A stretch of 64,000 nucleotides of DNA from Acetobacter oryzoeni (GCF_004014775.2 NZ_CP042808.1:186001-250000), one strand, 5' to 3'. Numbered from the stretch's first letter, positions 17,237 to 25,514 are shown. The notes: generated from the sequence alone by a model not told the origin. Numbers and translations are program-made.

Positions 17237-18508
17237 TTATCTTTTATGAGCAAGAGGTTTTATTGTTTCAATGACCTGCTGGGCCGTAATAAGCCGCGTA
17301 CATTCAAACTGGCGTGGTGTATTGGCATGCCGCGGACACCACAGGAAATCGTGATGATCAAATCGCTCTTTCGGATCATTCCAGCAGGAATTGCAGGTGT
17401 GCCAGTTAATGACACGGAAAGGCGTTTCAAATTCGGTTGTGGGATGACTAAAGCCCGCAATCATCACCACAGGGGTTCCGGTTGACCATGCCAACCAAGA
17501 TAAGCCAGAGCCTAACCCGATAAAAAAGTCTGCATGTTTTAGCCAGCGCGCTCGTTCTGTTAGCGGGCGGCTGCCGGTTTGGTCTTCTGCGCCATAAGGA
17601 ATGTGGTTCCAGACAATGCCAGTGCCATGTACGGTTTTTTGATCAATGCAGATCACCCGGTATCCCTGGGCTTTAAGCCATTTGATAACTTCGTCCCATC
17701 CTGTTGGATTGTTCCAGTATTTGCATTGCGATGAAGCTTGGGCCGCAATACAGACATAGGGTTCCTTAATGGGGCGTCCTTCATCTGAAAAACTGATTTT
17801 TGCTGGCTCCTCCTTGGGGTTTACGCCCAAAATATATGCTGCGGTCTTATGGAGCCCGACCAAGCGGAAGTCAGAAGGTTGCCAGTCACACGTTGCGTCA
17901 TCAAAAAAGAGGCCTAGGTAATAAGTTGCGTAGGCCTGATCTGTTAGTTTTTGGGCCCGCACATCATCATGCGTCACAAAATTGATGTGAGGGTAAGCAT
18001 CCTTAAATAATGGAATCAGAAGTTCGGACATGGCGCATGTCACTTGTGCTTGTCGCACCTCAGCAAAGCGTGCTGCATACGGCATCCATGCCAATGTATC
18101 TCCCAATGTTCCAACAGGAAATACGATGAGTACCTGCTTATCTTTTGAATCGTAAGCGTAGGAGAAAACCTGCGTACTGGTAGTTTTTCCGTCTTCTGCT
18201 TTAGAATCCTGCCAAATGGTGATGCCAAATCGTACATACCAACGTTTGGATGAGCGCACGAGAGCTTGGTTTAATCCTGCCTGTGCAAATAAAATATTTC
18301 CGGTATCCAAATCTGTGAGCTCAATACGCCACGTACCTTCAGCTTCTTCCAGTAAAGGGAGATGGACCCGACATCCTTCATTAAAATCAAACCGAATATT
18401 CTTTGGAGCCTGCTGTGTAGGCAATGCTGCGGCTGTGGGATATGGAGGCGCTTGCGTTGTTTGCGACTGATTAGTTGAATTACTTGTTGTGTTTGGTTGA
18501 TTGTTCAT
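17237..18508 (-). CDS. Autotransporter strand-loop-strand O-heptosyltransferase (TibC/BAHT family)
   Basis: 423 residues. It transfers heptose from an ADP-heptose donor to Ser/Thr in strand-loop-strand repeats, in the cytoplasm. Residues 1-36 are a low-complexity N/T/Q/P tail. Next comes a family-specific N-terminal domain (FDFNEGCRVHL, WYVRFGITIW). The GT-B catalytic part follows (VFPVGTLGDTLAWMPYAARF, IAAQASSQCKYW, DFFIGLGSGLSWLAWSTGTPVVMI). A C-terminal iron-finger has Cys at 372, 375, 391 and 403, spacing C-x2-C-x15-C-x11-C as known for TibC. It is the first gene of the operon with the repeat protein. The start is the ATG at 18508, with GGTGG about ten bases before it. Confidence 0.93.
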   Translation of the reverse strand: MNNQPNTTSNSTNQSQTTQAPPYPTAAALPTQQAPKNIRFDFNEGCRVHLPLLEEAEGTWRIELTDLDTGNILFAQAGLNQALVRSSKRWYVRFGITIWQDSKAEDGKTTSTQVFSYAYDSKDKQVLIVFPVGTLGDTLAWMPYAARFAEVRQAQVTCAMSELLIPLFKDAYPHINFVTHDDVRAQKLTDQAYATYYLGLFFDDATCDWQPSDFRLVGLHKTAAYILGVNPKEEPAKISFSDEGRPIKEPYVCIAAQASSQCKYWNNPTGWDEVIKWLKAQGYRVICIDQKTVHGTGIVWNHIPYGAEDQTGSRPLTERARWLKHADFFIGLGSGLSWLAWSTGTPVVMIAGFSHPTTEFETPFRVINWHTCNSCWNDPKERFDHHDFLWCPRHANTPRQFECTRLITAQQVIETIKPLAHKR

Positions 18509-18905
18509 ATGTTTTGGCCACCAGGAGAGAGTTTTTGACTATATTTGATCTGGAAATGCAAAATATGTTTCCATTTCATTAACCATGTGTGTGCATAAGG
18601 ACGGGTCTTTGCTCATTAATTTGTTAGATAATTGTTGGAGAAAATTATAACATTTAATTGTGTTTGTGCAATAGAAACATAAATATCCATAAAAAACATA
18701 TAAATGTTAGGTATATAAACGGAGAATTTCCGTAATATTTTTGGGATGTTTATTTGTGTGGGGTAATCTTCTGTAAAAAACATATATAAAGCATGTTCAT
18801 GTGGAAAGTGTTTTAAATTATATATGATATATTCTTGGTTATTGGAAAATTAAGCACTGTTTGATAAAATTAATTGTGAACGCTCATCTCCAGTTAAAGA
18901 GTGAG
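18509..18905. other. AT-rich intergenic region
   Basis: About 400 very AT-rich bases (for example repeated AAAAAACATAT motifs near 18692 and 18777) without a gene. It holds the promoter of the heptosyltransferase operon on the minus strand. The composition differs sharply from the GC-rich housekeeping DNA to the right and supports horizontal origin. Confidence 0.45.
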
Positions 18906-19157
18906 CTATGATACTGGGAGATACCTTTGCGCCTTGGCCAGCCCAATTCTCATGGTGGCCCGTATGATACCGGCGGTGCGCATAAACAGTCCCATCTGTG
19001 ATTTCTGATCGGCAAAGACATGTTCAGACCAAAGAAAGGCATGAACAACAGGCGAAATCGTCCTTCGTATGGTGACTGCAGGTTCAGTGTGTGGGCAAGC
19101 TCGTGGGGCAGTTAAAAAGCTAGCGTGGTAATCTGAATGACCGGTGTAATCCGACAT
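18906..19157 (-). pseudogene. IS5-type transposase remnant (C-terminal end)
   Basis: In an 83-codon minus-strand frame, residues about 45-74 read EHVFADQKSQMGLFMRTAGI followed by IRATMRIGLA. This matches the C-terminal 'VEHVFA-QK--MGLFIRTIGI-RA--KIGLANLAYN' signature of IS5-family DDE transposases. The match stops at IGLA, where the expected NLAYN is replaced by unrelated residues and a stop. The residues before about 40 do not resemble a transposase. No inverted repeats could be identified, so this is only a relic of an insertion sequence. Confidence 0.7.
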
Positions 19158-19264
19158 GGCTTGAATTGGAAATAAGCGATCATATTGAGAAAGCGAGTTT
19201 TACAGGTAAATTATAAGCATTTCTCGCTTGGAGAAATGTAATTGCTCTGAAAGTCTGAACAATA

Positions 19265-20080
19265 ATGACACCAGTAATGCCTCGAGTAGCTGTAATGACC
19301 AAAGCTTATCAAGAGCGCACTATGCTGCCTCTTTGGGTAAGGCATTATGAAAAGTTAGTTGGTCGTGAAAATCTCCTGGTGCTCGATCATGGCAGCAGTC
19401 CTGCTATCAGCATTGGCGGTGTACGTACTGAGCGTTTACCTCGTGGCCAAGTTGATGAGTATGACTATATCGAGATATTATCAGTTTGGCAGCGCAAACT
19501 GCTTTCTGAATATGACTGGGTTATCACGACAGACACGGACGAATTTATCGTTCCTAACCCACAACTCTTTTCGAGCCTCACCGCAATGCTACGGGATACC
19601 CCGTCTGGGACGCGTCGCTGTGTAGGCTGCGAAGTAATTGATCCTGGTAATCCCACTCAGCCACTTGATTGGTCTTTACCAATTTTGCGTCAGAGACCGC
19701 TAGGTGTCTTGTCAAAATGGTCTTCTAAGCCCGCCGTTTCTTCTGTTCCAACTGACTGGATGCCAGGCCTTCATACGGCACATACACCATCGATCTTTGA
19801 TCATGCTCTATGGCTATTTCATCTAAAATACGCCGATGAACAGTATCTTATGGAACGGCTAGCACTCACTCGTGCACTAGACTGGAGTGCCAGATCAGTA
19901 GCAGAAGGTTTGGGAGGATCTCATCGAGTGCCAGACATAGCCATGCGTCGTGCCATGGAGCATTATCGATCAACTATAGCGCCGGGAACTCTTGATGATG
20001 TTTTGAGCAAACAATCAGATCCCGATACGCTTACTTCTCCAATGATGGCAATTCCCGATGTTTTTCTTGATTGTCTTTAA
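19265..20080 (+). CDS. Glycosyltransferase family 2-like protein
   Basis: 271 residues. The N-terminus PRVAVMTKAYQERTMLPLWVRHYEKLVG, then LLVLDHGSS and the DxD-type motif ITTDTDEFIVP (about residue 90), fit the Glyco_tranf_2_4 type of GT-A enzymes, which act from the cytoplasm on an unknown acceptor. There is no signal peptide or membrane segment. No good Shine-Dalgarno precedes the ATG at 19265; the ATG four codons later is an alternative. It sits alone between the IS remnant and the broken integrase. It could modify the same surface protein or a surface polysaccharide, but nothing in the sequence decides this. Confidence 0.8.
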   Translation: MTPVMPRVAVMTKAYQERTMLPLWVRHYEKLVGRENLLVLDHGSSPAISIGGVRTERLPRGQVDEYDYIEILSVWQRKLLSEYDWVITTDTDEFIVPNPQLFSSLTAMLRDTPSGTRRCVGCEVIDPGNPTQPLDWSLPILRQRPLGVLSKWSSKPAVSSVPTDWMPGLHTAHTPSIFDHALWLFHLKYADEQYLMERLALTRALDWSARSVAEGLGGSHRVPDIAMRRAMEHYRSTIAPGTLDDVLSKQSDPDTLTSPMMAIPDVFLDCL

Positions 20081-20158
20081 TTTTGATCAAACGCTTTGAG
20101 TGCCTCAAGCTAGAGGAGAGAATGTGCGGTGTATAATGTGATGTAGTCTTGATCAAAA
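20081..20158. repeat. Inverted repeat with TTGATCAA cores
   Basis: TTTTGATCAA (20081-20090) and TTGATCAAAA (20149-20158) are perfect reverse complements. They lie directly after the glycosyltransferase stop and before the integrase remnant. It may be a terminator-like structure or part of a former element end; the loop of 58 bases is too long for a simple hairpin. Confidence 0.4.
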
Positions 20159-20178
20159 AGAGGAAAGAAAGAGAATAG

Positions 20179-20546
20179 CTAGCTGTCCAACACAAAGCGT
20201 TTCAGAGCACCCGACAGCATAAGAGGAGCAGCTTTGGCCGGTTTGATTTGTCGTTGGGGTTTTGGCATCGGTGCTGACACCGTTTCCTGAGCAAATGAAG
20301 GTGGAATCACATTCGGCAAATCCCGCAGTCCCTCAAGCCTGCTTAAAGTGTCCGGTTCAGGCAGCACAGAATGGGCGTGCATCAACAGTTCTAGGTTCTG
20401 GTATGAAGTAAAGAAGCACGTTTGCGGGCTTCATTCTGGTAGCCGGTTTTCAGGGAAAACCATATTTTCCGCCGGTTTAAGGCTGTTCGCAGGGATGAGG
20501 GAACGATATGACCGAAGCGGTAGGTGGTACCTCGGACACATAGCAT
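20179..20546 (-). pseudogene. Tyrosine recombinase (integrase) N-terminal remnant, frameshifted
   Basis: From an ATG at 20546 the minus strand reads MLCVRGTTYRFGHIVPSSLR, then RRKIWFSLKTGYQNEARKRA and LLHTRT before a TAG. This is the N-terminal (DUF6538-like) domain common in integrases of alphaproteobacterial islands ('RG-TY-FR--VP--LR--LGRREI--SL-T----A--RA'). Shifting frame by one base near 20397 continues as LELLMHAHSVLPEPDTLSRL and ends LMLSGALKRFVLDS at 20179. The last part resembles the start of the core-binding domain ('LS-A--RF'). The catalytic domain is absent. It lies 90 bases from the 3' end of tRNA-Leu, the classic position of an island integrase. Confidence 0.68.
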
Positions 20547-20635
20547 AAAATTTTTCCGCAGTGGGGAAGTTCAGTGGAGCAAAGACAGCCTTTGCCCCTC
20601 ATTCAGCCGAAAAATCGTTCTATTTCAGGTGTCTG

Positions 20636-20722
20636 TGGTGCGAACTGCGGGACTCGAACCCGCACGCCCTTTACGGGCTGGAGATTTTAAGTCTCCTGCG
20701 TCTACCATTCCGCCAAGTTCGC
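20636..20722 (-). tRNA. tRNA-Leu (UAA)
   Basis: The minus strand gives GCGAACTTGGCGGAATGG at the 5' end, a long variable arm, the T-arm GGTTCGAGTC and acceptor AGTTCGC followed by A and an encoded CCA. The anticodon loop CTTAAAA gives anticodon TAA. The length of 87 with CCA and the class II variable arm fit tRNA-Leu. Its 3' end points towards the integrase remnant. Confidence 0.95.
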
Positions 20723-20794
20723 GTAGATGCAATGGGTGCATCTAAAGTAGTTGGAAGCGTTTTAGCATGGTCGGCAAGAACTGCAACAGGATGT

Positions 20795-21511
20795 TTATCG
20801 AACAGCCTGTAAAATAGCCCCAAAATGTCGCAGCCAACTTTCAGCTTGCTGTCTATGAGGGGTTAATCTGTCAACCATTTTCCAGAATTGGAGACTATGA
20901 TTCATATGTTGTAGATGGCTTAATTCATGGGCAATCAAATAATGGCGTACAAAAAATGGTGCCATTACGAGCCGCCAAGACAACATGATACGCCCAGAAG
21001 AAGAACAACTGCCCCAGCGGCTTGATGTGTCACGAATATCCAAGCGTGTAGGGTGTAGCCCGACAGTTTGGGCCATCTGGTGTATTTCTTCAGCGAGAAC
21101 TTTGGTTGCGTATTGTTTGAGAAAGTTTTCTACCCGGCGGGCAAGAAAAGAGGGGTCTCCGCTTACAAAAAGGCACTCATTTTCTAGCCATGCACCTCCT
21201 TTGCGATCAGGCGCATGGCAAATGAGATAATCTTTGTCTTGAATGGAAATTTTGGAGCCAATTGTAAAGCGCGGCGTCTGTACTAATTTTTCAAGTCGCG
21301 TTGTTATCCAGTGTGCTTGTTTATGTAAAAATGCCAAGGCCTGTGTGTGCGGAAAATTTTTTGGTAAAGTAACAAGCACAGCCTGTTCTTTTGCAGAAAT
21401 GCGTATGATGCAGCGTTTGGCTTTTGTTGAAATACGCCAGATTATTTTTGCAGCACCATACCCTTGCAACATCACGTGGTCTGGCCAGGAGGAATTCTCT
21501 TTATAATTCAA
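20795..21511 (-). CDS. YgjP-like (DUF45/SprT-like) zinc metallopeptidase
   Basis: 238 residues of the YgjP/DUF45 family (COG1451). The zinc-binding motif HELSHLQHMNHSLQFW (about 195-210) and the strands DTSSRWGSCSSSGRIMLSWRLVMAP are diagnostic. It is a predicted soluble metal-dependent hydrolase; the substrate is unknown. It stands next to the tRNA-Leu and is followed upstream by a YcgN-family gene on the same strand with 30 bases between. Confidence 0.9.
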   Translation of the reverse strand: MNYKENSSWPDHVMLQGYGAAKIIWRISTKAKRCIIRISAKEQAVLVTLPKNFPHTQALAFLHKQAHWITTRLEKLVQTPRFTIGSKISIQDKDYLICHAPDRKGGAWLENECLFVSGDPSFLARRVENFLKQYATKVLAEEIHQMAQTVGLHPTRLDIRDTSSRWGSCSSSGRIMLSWRLVMAPFFVRHYLIAHELSHLQHMNHSLQFWKMVDRLTPHRQQAESWLRHFGAILQAVR

Positions 21512-21541
21512 GAAAACATCCTTTCTGGGTAAAGATTTTTA

Positions 21542-21994
21542 CTAAGATTCCTCAGCAGGAAGGCCGGGCCAACTGACAATGTAGTCTTCCAGTGCACCTG
21601 CACGTCTTTCACTTACGCAGCGTCCTGCAGCAGATTCACCGGCAGTGATAACAGATTCAGCAGTATGCGTCAGCAATGGGTGCCATTGTGGCAGGCCTCG
21701 ACCTTCTGAAAGGCGGCGATACGCACAGTCTGGTGGCAGCCAATCAAGTTCAGGAATCATTTTCGGTGTCAGAGTAATACAGTCTTGCACTTTGCGGTGG
21801 CGTTGCGCGTAGTCAGTGCATTGGCAGGTTTTTACATCTAGCAGGCGGCATGCAACAGATGTGTAATGCAGTTCTTCTGTGTCATCATCACGCAGTTTAT
21901 GCAAACAGCAGCGCCCACAGCCATCGCACAGGCTTTCCCATTGCTCTGTGCTCATTTCTGCAAGTGGAGTGGTTTCCCAAAAAGGTTCTGTCAT
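21542..21994 (-). CDS. YcgN family cysteine-cluster protein (UPF0260)
   Basis: 150 residues. The cluster LCDGCGRCCLHKL near residue 27, a second set (ACRLLDVKTCQCTDY) and PDCAYR are the conserved Cys of UPF0260, probably a metal site. The molecular function is unknown. Its ATG overlaps the stop of the upstream permease fragment by four bases (ATGA), so it is translationally coupled to the decayed ABC-transporter genes. Confidence 0.93.
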   Translation of the reverse strand: MTEPFWETTPLAEMSTEQWESLCDGCGRCCLHKLRDDDTEELHYTSVACRLLDVKTCQCTDYAQRHRKVQDCITLTPKMIPELDWLPPDCAYRRLSEGRGLPQWHPLLTHTAESVITAGESAAGRCVSERRAGALEDYIVSWPGLPAEES

Positions 21995-22428
21995 TGTGCA
22001 ATGCCAAAAAAGAGGGAGAGAAAAAAGCTTGTGAATAAAGGTTTTTTAAGAAGAGGCCAGATAATGAGCCGTAGGCAGGTGCTGCGGTTGGCTCCTAGCT
22101 CATGCGCTGTTGGCCCCCATGCTTCTGGTAGGGTTTGAAGTTTAGCCAGCGGCCAGAGGGCAAGTAAAGGCAAGCTTAAAGCGCCCTGTAAAAAAGGAGT
22201 ATAGGATGCGTTGGTGATAACGGGCAGGAAAATACCCAGAACTGATGTAGGAATAAATAGCATAAAGAATGAAATATAAAAAATACGCCCAGCATGTGTG
22301 GCAAATGCCAGAATAAGCAGAACAAACATCAGAAATATGCTTGTCATACTTATACTGACAAATCCCCACCAAAAAGAATAAGGCAACGCGATGTGCATGA
22401 GAGAAGGGATCACTTGCGGAGCGCCCAT
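21991..22428 (-). CDS. Short ABC-transporter permease (PotB/PotC-like), probably truncated
   Basis: 145 residues with about four membrane segments and a recognisable cytoplasmic EAA loop (EAWGPTAHELGANRSTCLRLIIWPLL). Permeases of this type normally have 260-290 residues and 80-100 residues after the EAA motif; here only about 35 remain. The N-terminal part is also short. It overlaps the solute-binding protein gene by 19 bases. With the motif-less ATPase at 23558-24673 this argues that the transporter is degenerate. Confidence 0.7.
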   Translation of the reverse strand: MGAPQVIPSLMHIALPYSFWWGFVSISMTSIFLMFVLLILAFATHAGRIFYISFFMLFIPTSVLGIFLPVITNASYTPFLQGALSLPLLALWPLAKLQTLPEAWGPTAHELGANRSTCLRLIIWPLLKKPLFTSFFLSLFFGIAQ

Positions 22429-23522
22429 TGTTCAAAATGTTCTGCAATGATGTTTAAGTGATTTATCCAAAAGATATCATCAACAACAAGCGGAGCTGCC
22501 AGGTGGCGTAAGTTGTTATCTACGGCCATATCTCTCATAGAGGGTAGAGAAGGCCATGCATTGGAAAAAGCCTGTTGCTGCTGTGCCTGATCAAGCCATG
22601 ATACAAAACTGAGCGCGGCAGCCGTGGAAGCGGAGCTATGAGGCACCCCCCATCCATAGCGTATCTGTAGGCGTTGCTGCCAGCATATGCCAAACCGTTT
22701 GGTGTCTCCTACGGTTGTGTTCAGCATTTCTCCTGTGGGGGCCAGTCCCATCAGGGCGCCTCCACTTTTTAAAATCTGTCCGGCTTCTTCCGGGGTGGAC
22801 CACCACACAATGTAAGGGCGCAACTGATCCAGTTTTCGGAAGGCGCGCATTAACCCGTCTTGGGTATTGAGTGTGCGGTACACCATTTCAGATGGCACAC
22901 CGTCAGCCAGCAGGGCAATTTCCAAGGTTGTGCGCGGGTCACGTCGTAAGCTGCGGCGGCCCGGATGGCGGGCAACATCCCAAAAGTCACCCCAGTTGGG
23001 GGGCGTATCAAAACGTGAGCTATCCCACGCAATGGCATAATCAATGCTGGTTGAATAATTAGGTTCTGCGGCATCTTCAGGTAAAGGGGCAAGTAAGCCT
23101 GCGCTGCCACCTAGCGCCAGGCTGCTATTTTCCATCATGACGGCAGCCCAATGTTTGGGATTGGTTTTTTCCTGCTGCTGAAGAGCAGTGAGAGATCCGT
23201 CCCACCCGGAAGTTATGATGCGATGATGTGTCTGACGCGTGTATCCGGCAAAAAGGATTTTTTTCTGTGTCTCACAAATCTTGCCCGAGAATGTCAGAAC
23301 CCTTAGGGCGGCGTCTGTATGCGCAACCGCGTGTTTACGTGCAGAGCGTGCCAGAACCGTGTGGGGAGCAAGAGAGATTACACCGCCGCCCAACCCAGCT
23401 AGCAGGGCTTTCCGTCGGGAGATGGTCCCGGCAGAAGGCTCTTGTTTCTGAGAGTGGGGTGACGGAGTCCCGCTGGAGCGACCGTGCAGGAAAGAAAAAG
23501 AAAACAGGGTAACCTCGCGCAT
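22410..23522 (-). CDS. ABC-transporter solute-binding protein (PotD-like), Tat-type signal
   Basis: 370 residues. A twin-arginine leader (ISRRKALLAGLGGGVISLAPHTVLA, about 35-60) is followed by a spermidine/putrescine-type binding fold: LRVLTFSGKI, YAIAWDSSRFDTPPNWGDFWDV and ALSFVSWLDQAQQQQAFSNA. The start at 23522 leaves a 33-residue basic pre-sequence, so a later start is possible. It lies between the ATPase and permease genes of the same operon. The substrate is inferred only from family resemblance. Confidence 0.82.
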   Translation of the reverse strand: MREVTLFSFSFLHGRSSGTPSPHSQKQEPSAGTISRRKALLAGLGGGVISLAPHTVLARSARKHAVAHTDAALRVLTFSGKICETQKKILFAGYTRQTHHRIITSGWDGSLTALQQQEKTNPKHWAAVMMENSSLALGGSAGLLAPLPEDAAEPNYSTSIDYAIAWDSSRFDTPPNWGDFWDVARHPGRRSLRRDPRTTLEIALLADGVPSEMVYRTLNTQDGLMRAFRKLDQLRPYIVWWSTPEEAGQILKSGGALMGLAPTGEMLNTTVGDTKRFGICWQQRLQIRYGWGVPHSSASTAAALSFVSWLDQAQQQQAFSNAWPSLPSMRDMAVDNNLRHLAAPLVVDDIFWINHLNIIAEHFEQWALRK

Positions 23523-23557
23523 ATAGTGCAGCCAGATGAAGGCAGGTTAGTTTAGCC

Positions 23558-24673
23558 TTATTTTGCATCCATCGGAAAGGCGATAGCGTTCTGTGGTTGC
23601 CAGGCCAAGATGGCTTTGTTGCCTGGGCGTAGCTCACGCGGCAAATGTACCAGTGGCCGGTGGGCTATAATTTCTGTTCCATCCAAAGTGCGAAAGCGCA
23701 TGGCAATGGCGTGGCCAATGTGGTGGGCCGAAACAAGAGTGCAGGCAATATCAGTTTTGTCTTCTATTTCAAACCCGCCAGAGCGTGGAAATAAAACAGA
23801 AAGACGGTCTGGCAGGATGCAGATGCTGGCAAGGTCATTTTCTTCCAGATTGTAATCGGCCACAGCCTTTACTGTCTCGCCTGATGGTAGGCGTAGTTCG
23901 GCAATGTCATCTTCTATAAGAAGTACCTTGCCGCTGATCACATTGGCATCGCCAAACTGTTCCGCCACGCTCAGGCAAGCTGGGCGGTTTAGAAGGGTGG
24001 CAACATCTCCTATTTGTAACAGGGTGCCATTTTGCATAATGCCAATCTGGTCTGCCGCCATCATGCAATCCTGTTTCTGTCGTGAAAGCAGTAGAATGCT
24101 CAATCCTATGGCATGGCGTAACCGGTCCAGAAACGTGATTGCACGGCGGATGGTTGGCTGATCCATTTTTTCGAAAGGCTGGTTCAGAACCATAACATCA
24201 GGCTGTGTAATCAGGGCACGGGCGAGCTGTGTCCGAAAGATCTGTTCTGCATTGAGTGTGCGTGCCGGTTGGGCGCGCAGGGCTTCCAATCCGGTTAGGG
24301 CCAGTATTTCAGCCCCGCGGTGTGAGACCTCTGTTTTATGGAATGTGCCATTGGCGCGGAGGGGCAGGAGAATATTGTCCAAAACGGAAATATGCGGAAA
24401 CAAGGGCGCATGCGGACCTATTGTTGCCAGTTTTTTATGGCCTGATGTGCCTAAGTTATATGGTGTGCCATTAATTTCTATCTGCTCAACCGTGCAGGGG
24501 CGTCTGCCGGCCAATGTTTCTGCCAGATAGGTCAGATCCTCATTGTCCTGCCCGATTCCCAGTATGGCTGTGCAGCTTCCCGCCGGTAGAGAAAGCGTGA
24601 GGGGTTGTGCGTTGTGAAAGAACGCTAGATTGTGAACCGCCAGTGCTGTGGATGAGCCATGCGTGGTATGCAT
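23558..24673 (-). CDS. PotA-like ABC protein with all ATPase motifs lost
   Basis: 371 residues in the layout of polyamine/thiamine-type ABC ATPases, with a C-terminal TOBE-like part (LRPGNKAILAWQPQNAIAF). Walker A is GIGQDNEDLTYL with no GKS/T, the signature is LNAEQIFRTQLARAL instead of LSGGQ, Walker B is VMVLNQPFEKMD where DEP would be expected (Asp to Asn and Glu to Gln), and the H-loop His is Arg (LLLSRQKQD). The frame is open over its full length. It therefore should not hydrolyse ATP. It may be a decaying gene or a protein kept for another role, such as assembly or regulation. Confidence 0.85.
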   Translation of the reverse strand: MHTTHGSSTALAVHNLAFFHNAQPLTLSLPAGSCTAILGIGQDNEDLTYLAETLAGRRPCTVEQIEINGTPYNLGTSGHKKLATIGPHAPLFPHISVLDNILLPLRANGTFHKTEVSHRGAEILALTGLEALRAQPARTLNAEQIFRTQLARALITQPDVMVLNQPFEKMDQPTIRRAITFLDRLRHAIGLSILLLSRQKQDCMMAADQIGIMQNGTLLQIGDVATLLNRPACLSVAEQFGDANVISGKVLLIEDDIAELRLPSGETVKAVADYNLEENDLASICILPDRLSVLFPRSGGFEIEDKTDIACTLVSAHHIGHAIAMRFRTLDGTEIIAHRPLVHLPRELRPGNKAILAWQPQNAIAFPMDAK

Positions 24674-24746
24674 GCAACTATGTCCCTTTCCGTGGGTTAG
24701 AAGTAAAGTGCACTATATTTCAGGCAGGTAAACGGAGGTTTCTTTC

Positions 24747-25049
24747 ATGTCTTCAGATAAAATCAAAGAAGTAAAAGCAGCAGGCGAAGCCGCAGCAGAC
24801 ACGGCACGGGACGAATTGGAAGCCGTAAAAGCACATCTTGAACGCCTTGTGACCCAGCATCTGGTGCCCGCACTGGGCCGCGCAGGGGATAAAGCCGGTA
24901 CGCTGAAAGAGCAGGCGGTTGCCAATGCGCGCGAACTGGCCGATCATGCACAAAGCGATCTTGCTAAGCGTAATCGTGGTCAGTCTTCCTGGTTGTCCAT
25001 TGCCATTTCCGGCGTGGTGGGCTTTATCCTTGGGCGTCTGTCACGCTGA
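24747..25049 (+). CDS. DUF883/ElaB-YqjD-like membrane-anchored protein
   Basis: 100 residues: a charged, Ala-rich helical N-terminal part (about 1-75, coiled-coil-like) and one C-terminal membrane segment ending SIAISGVVGFILGRLSR, the usual end of the DUF883 family. In E. coli such proteins are inner-membrane, stress-related and bind ribosomes. A strong GGAGG precedes the ATG. It is followed by a holin-like membrane protein gene, the same pairing as yqjD-yqjE. Confidence 0.88.
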   Translation: MSSDKIKEVKAAGEAAADTARDELEAVKAHLERLVTQHLVPALGRAGDKAGTLKEQAVANARELADHAQSDLAKRNRGQSSWLSIAISGVVGFILGRLSR

Positions 25050-25088
25050 CGCTTGTGCGTCATCTGAACAAAGGTAGCCTCGGAGCCC

Positions 25089-25514
25089 ATGCGTATCTTT
25101 GATCTTGGTAAATCCGCCCTGAATGCTCAGTCCAACCTGATGCAACAGATGGCCATACGATACGGCAAGCAGGCCGTATTGTTGGCAATGGCGGCAGTAT
25201 TTGGACTATTTGCCCTGATTACAGGGCATGGGCTCCTTTGGGTGCTTCTGGTTTTTGTGGGGCATTTTGGCCCAGTAGGCGCGGCCTTTACGGTATTCGG
25301 CCTGGATCTCTTTGTAGCTCTGGTTTGTGTACTGTTTGGCCGCCGCTCTTACCTGACAGTTCAGGAAGTGGAAGCCCGCATCGCCCGTGACCGCAACATC
25401 ACCATGATGCGCGACTCCATGACCATGGCAGCTGTAACAGCAACCGTTGCAACAGCCATGGGCCGCGGCGGATCCCGCAAAGTGTGGGACGTTGTGCGGC
25501 GGAAAAAGGACTGA
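25089..25514 (+). CDS. YqjE/holin-superfamily III-like membrane protein
   Basis: 141 residues with two hydrophobic segments (about 30-50 and 53-80) and a basic, Met-rich C-terminal helix ending VWDVVRRKKD. This is the layout of the phage-holin-family/YqjE proteins that accompany DUF883 genes. It starts 39 bases after the DUF883 stop. The function is unknown, probably an envelope stress role. Confidence 0.75.
   Translation: MRIFDLGKSALNAQSNLMQQMAIRYGKQAVLLAMAAVFGLFALITGHGLLWVLLVFVGHFGPVGAAFTVFGLDLFVALVCVLFGRRSYLTVQEVEARIARDRNITMMRDSMTMAAVTATVATAMGRGGSRKVWDVVRRKKD

Noticed and set aside
25089..25514. Holin of a prophage
   Set aside because: No phage genes nearby; the pairing with a DUF883 gene matches the chromosomal yqjD-yqjE arrangement.
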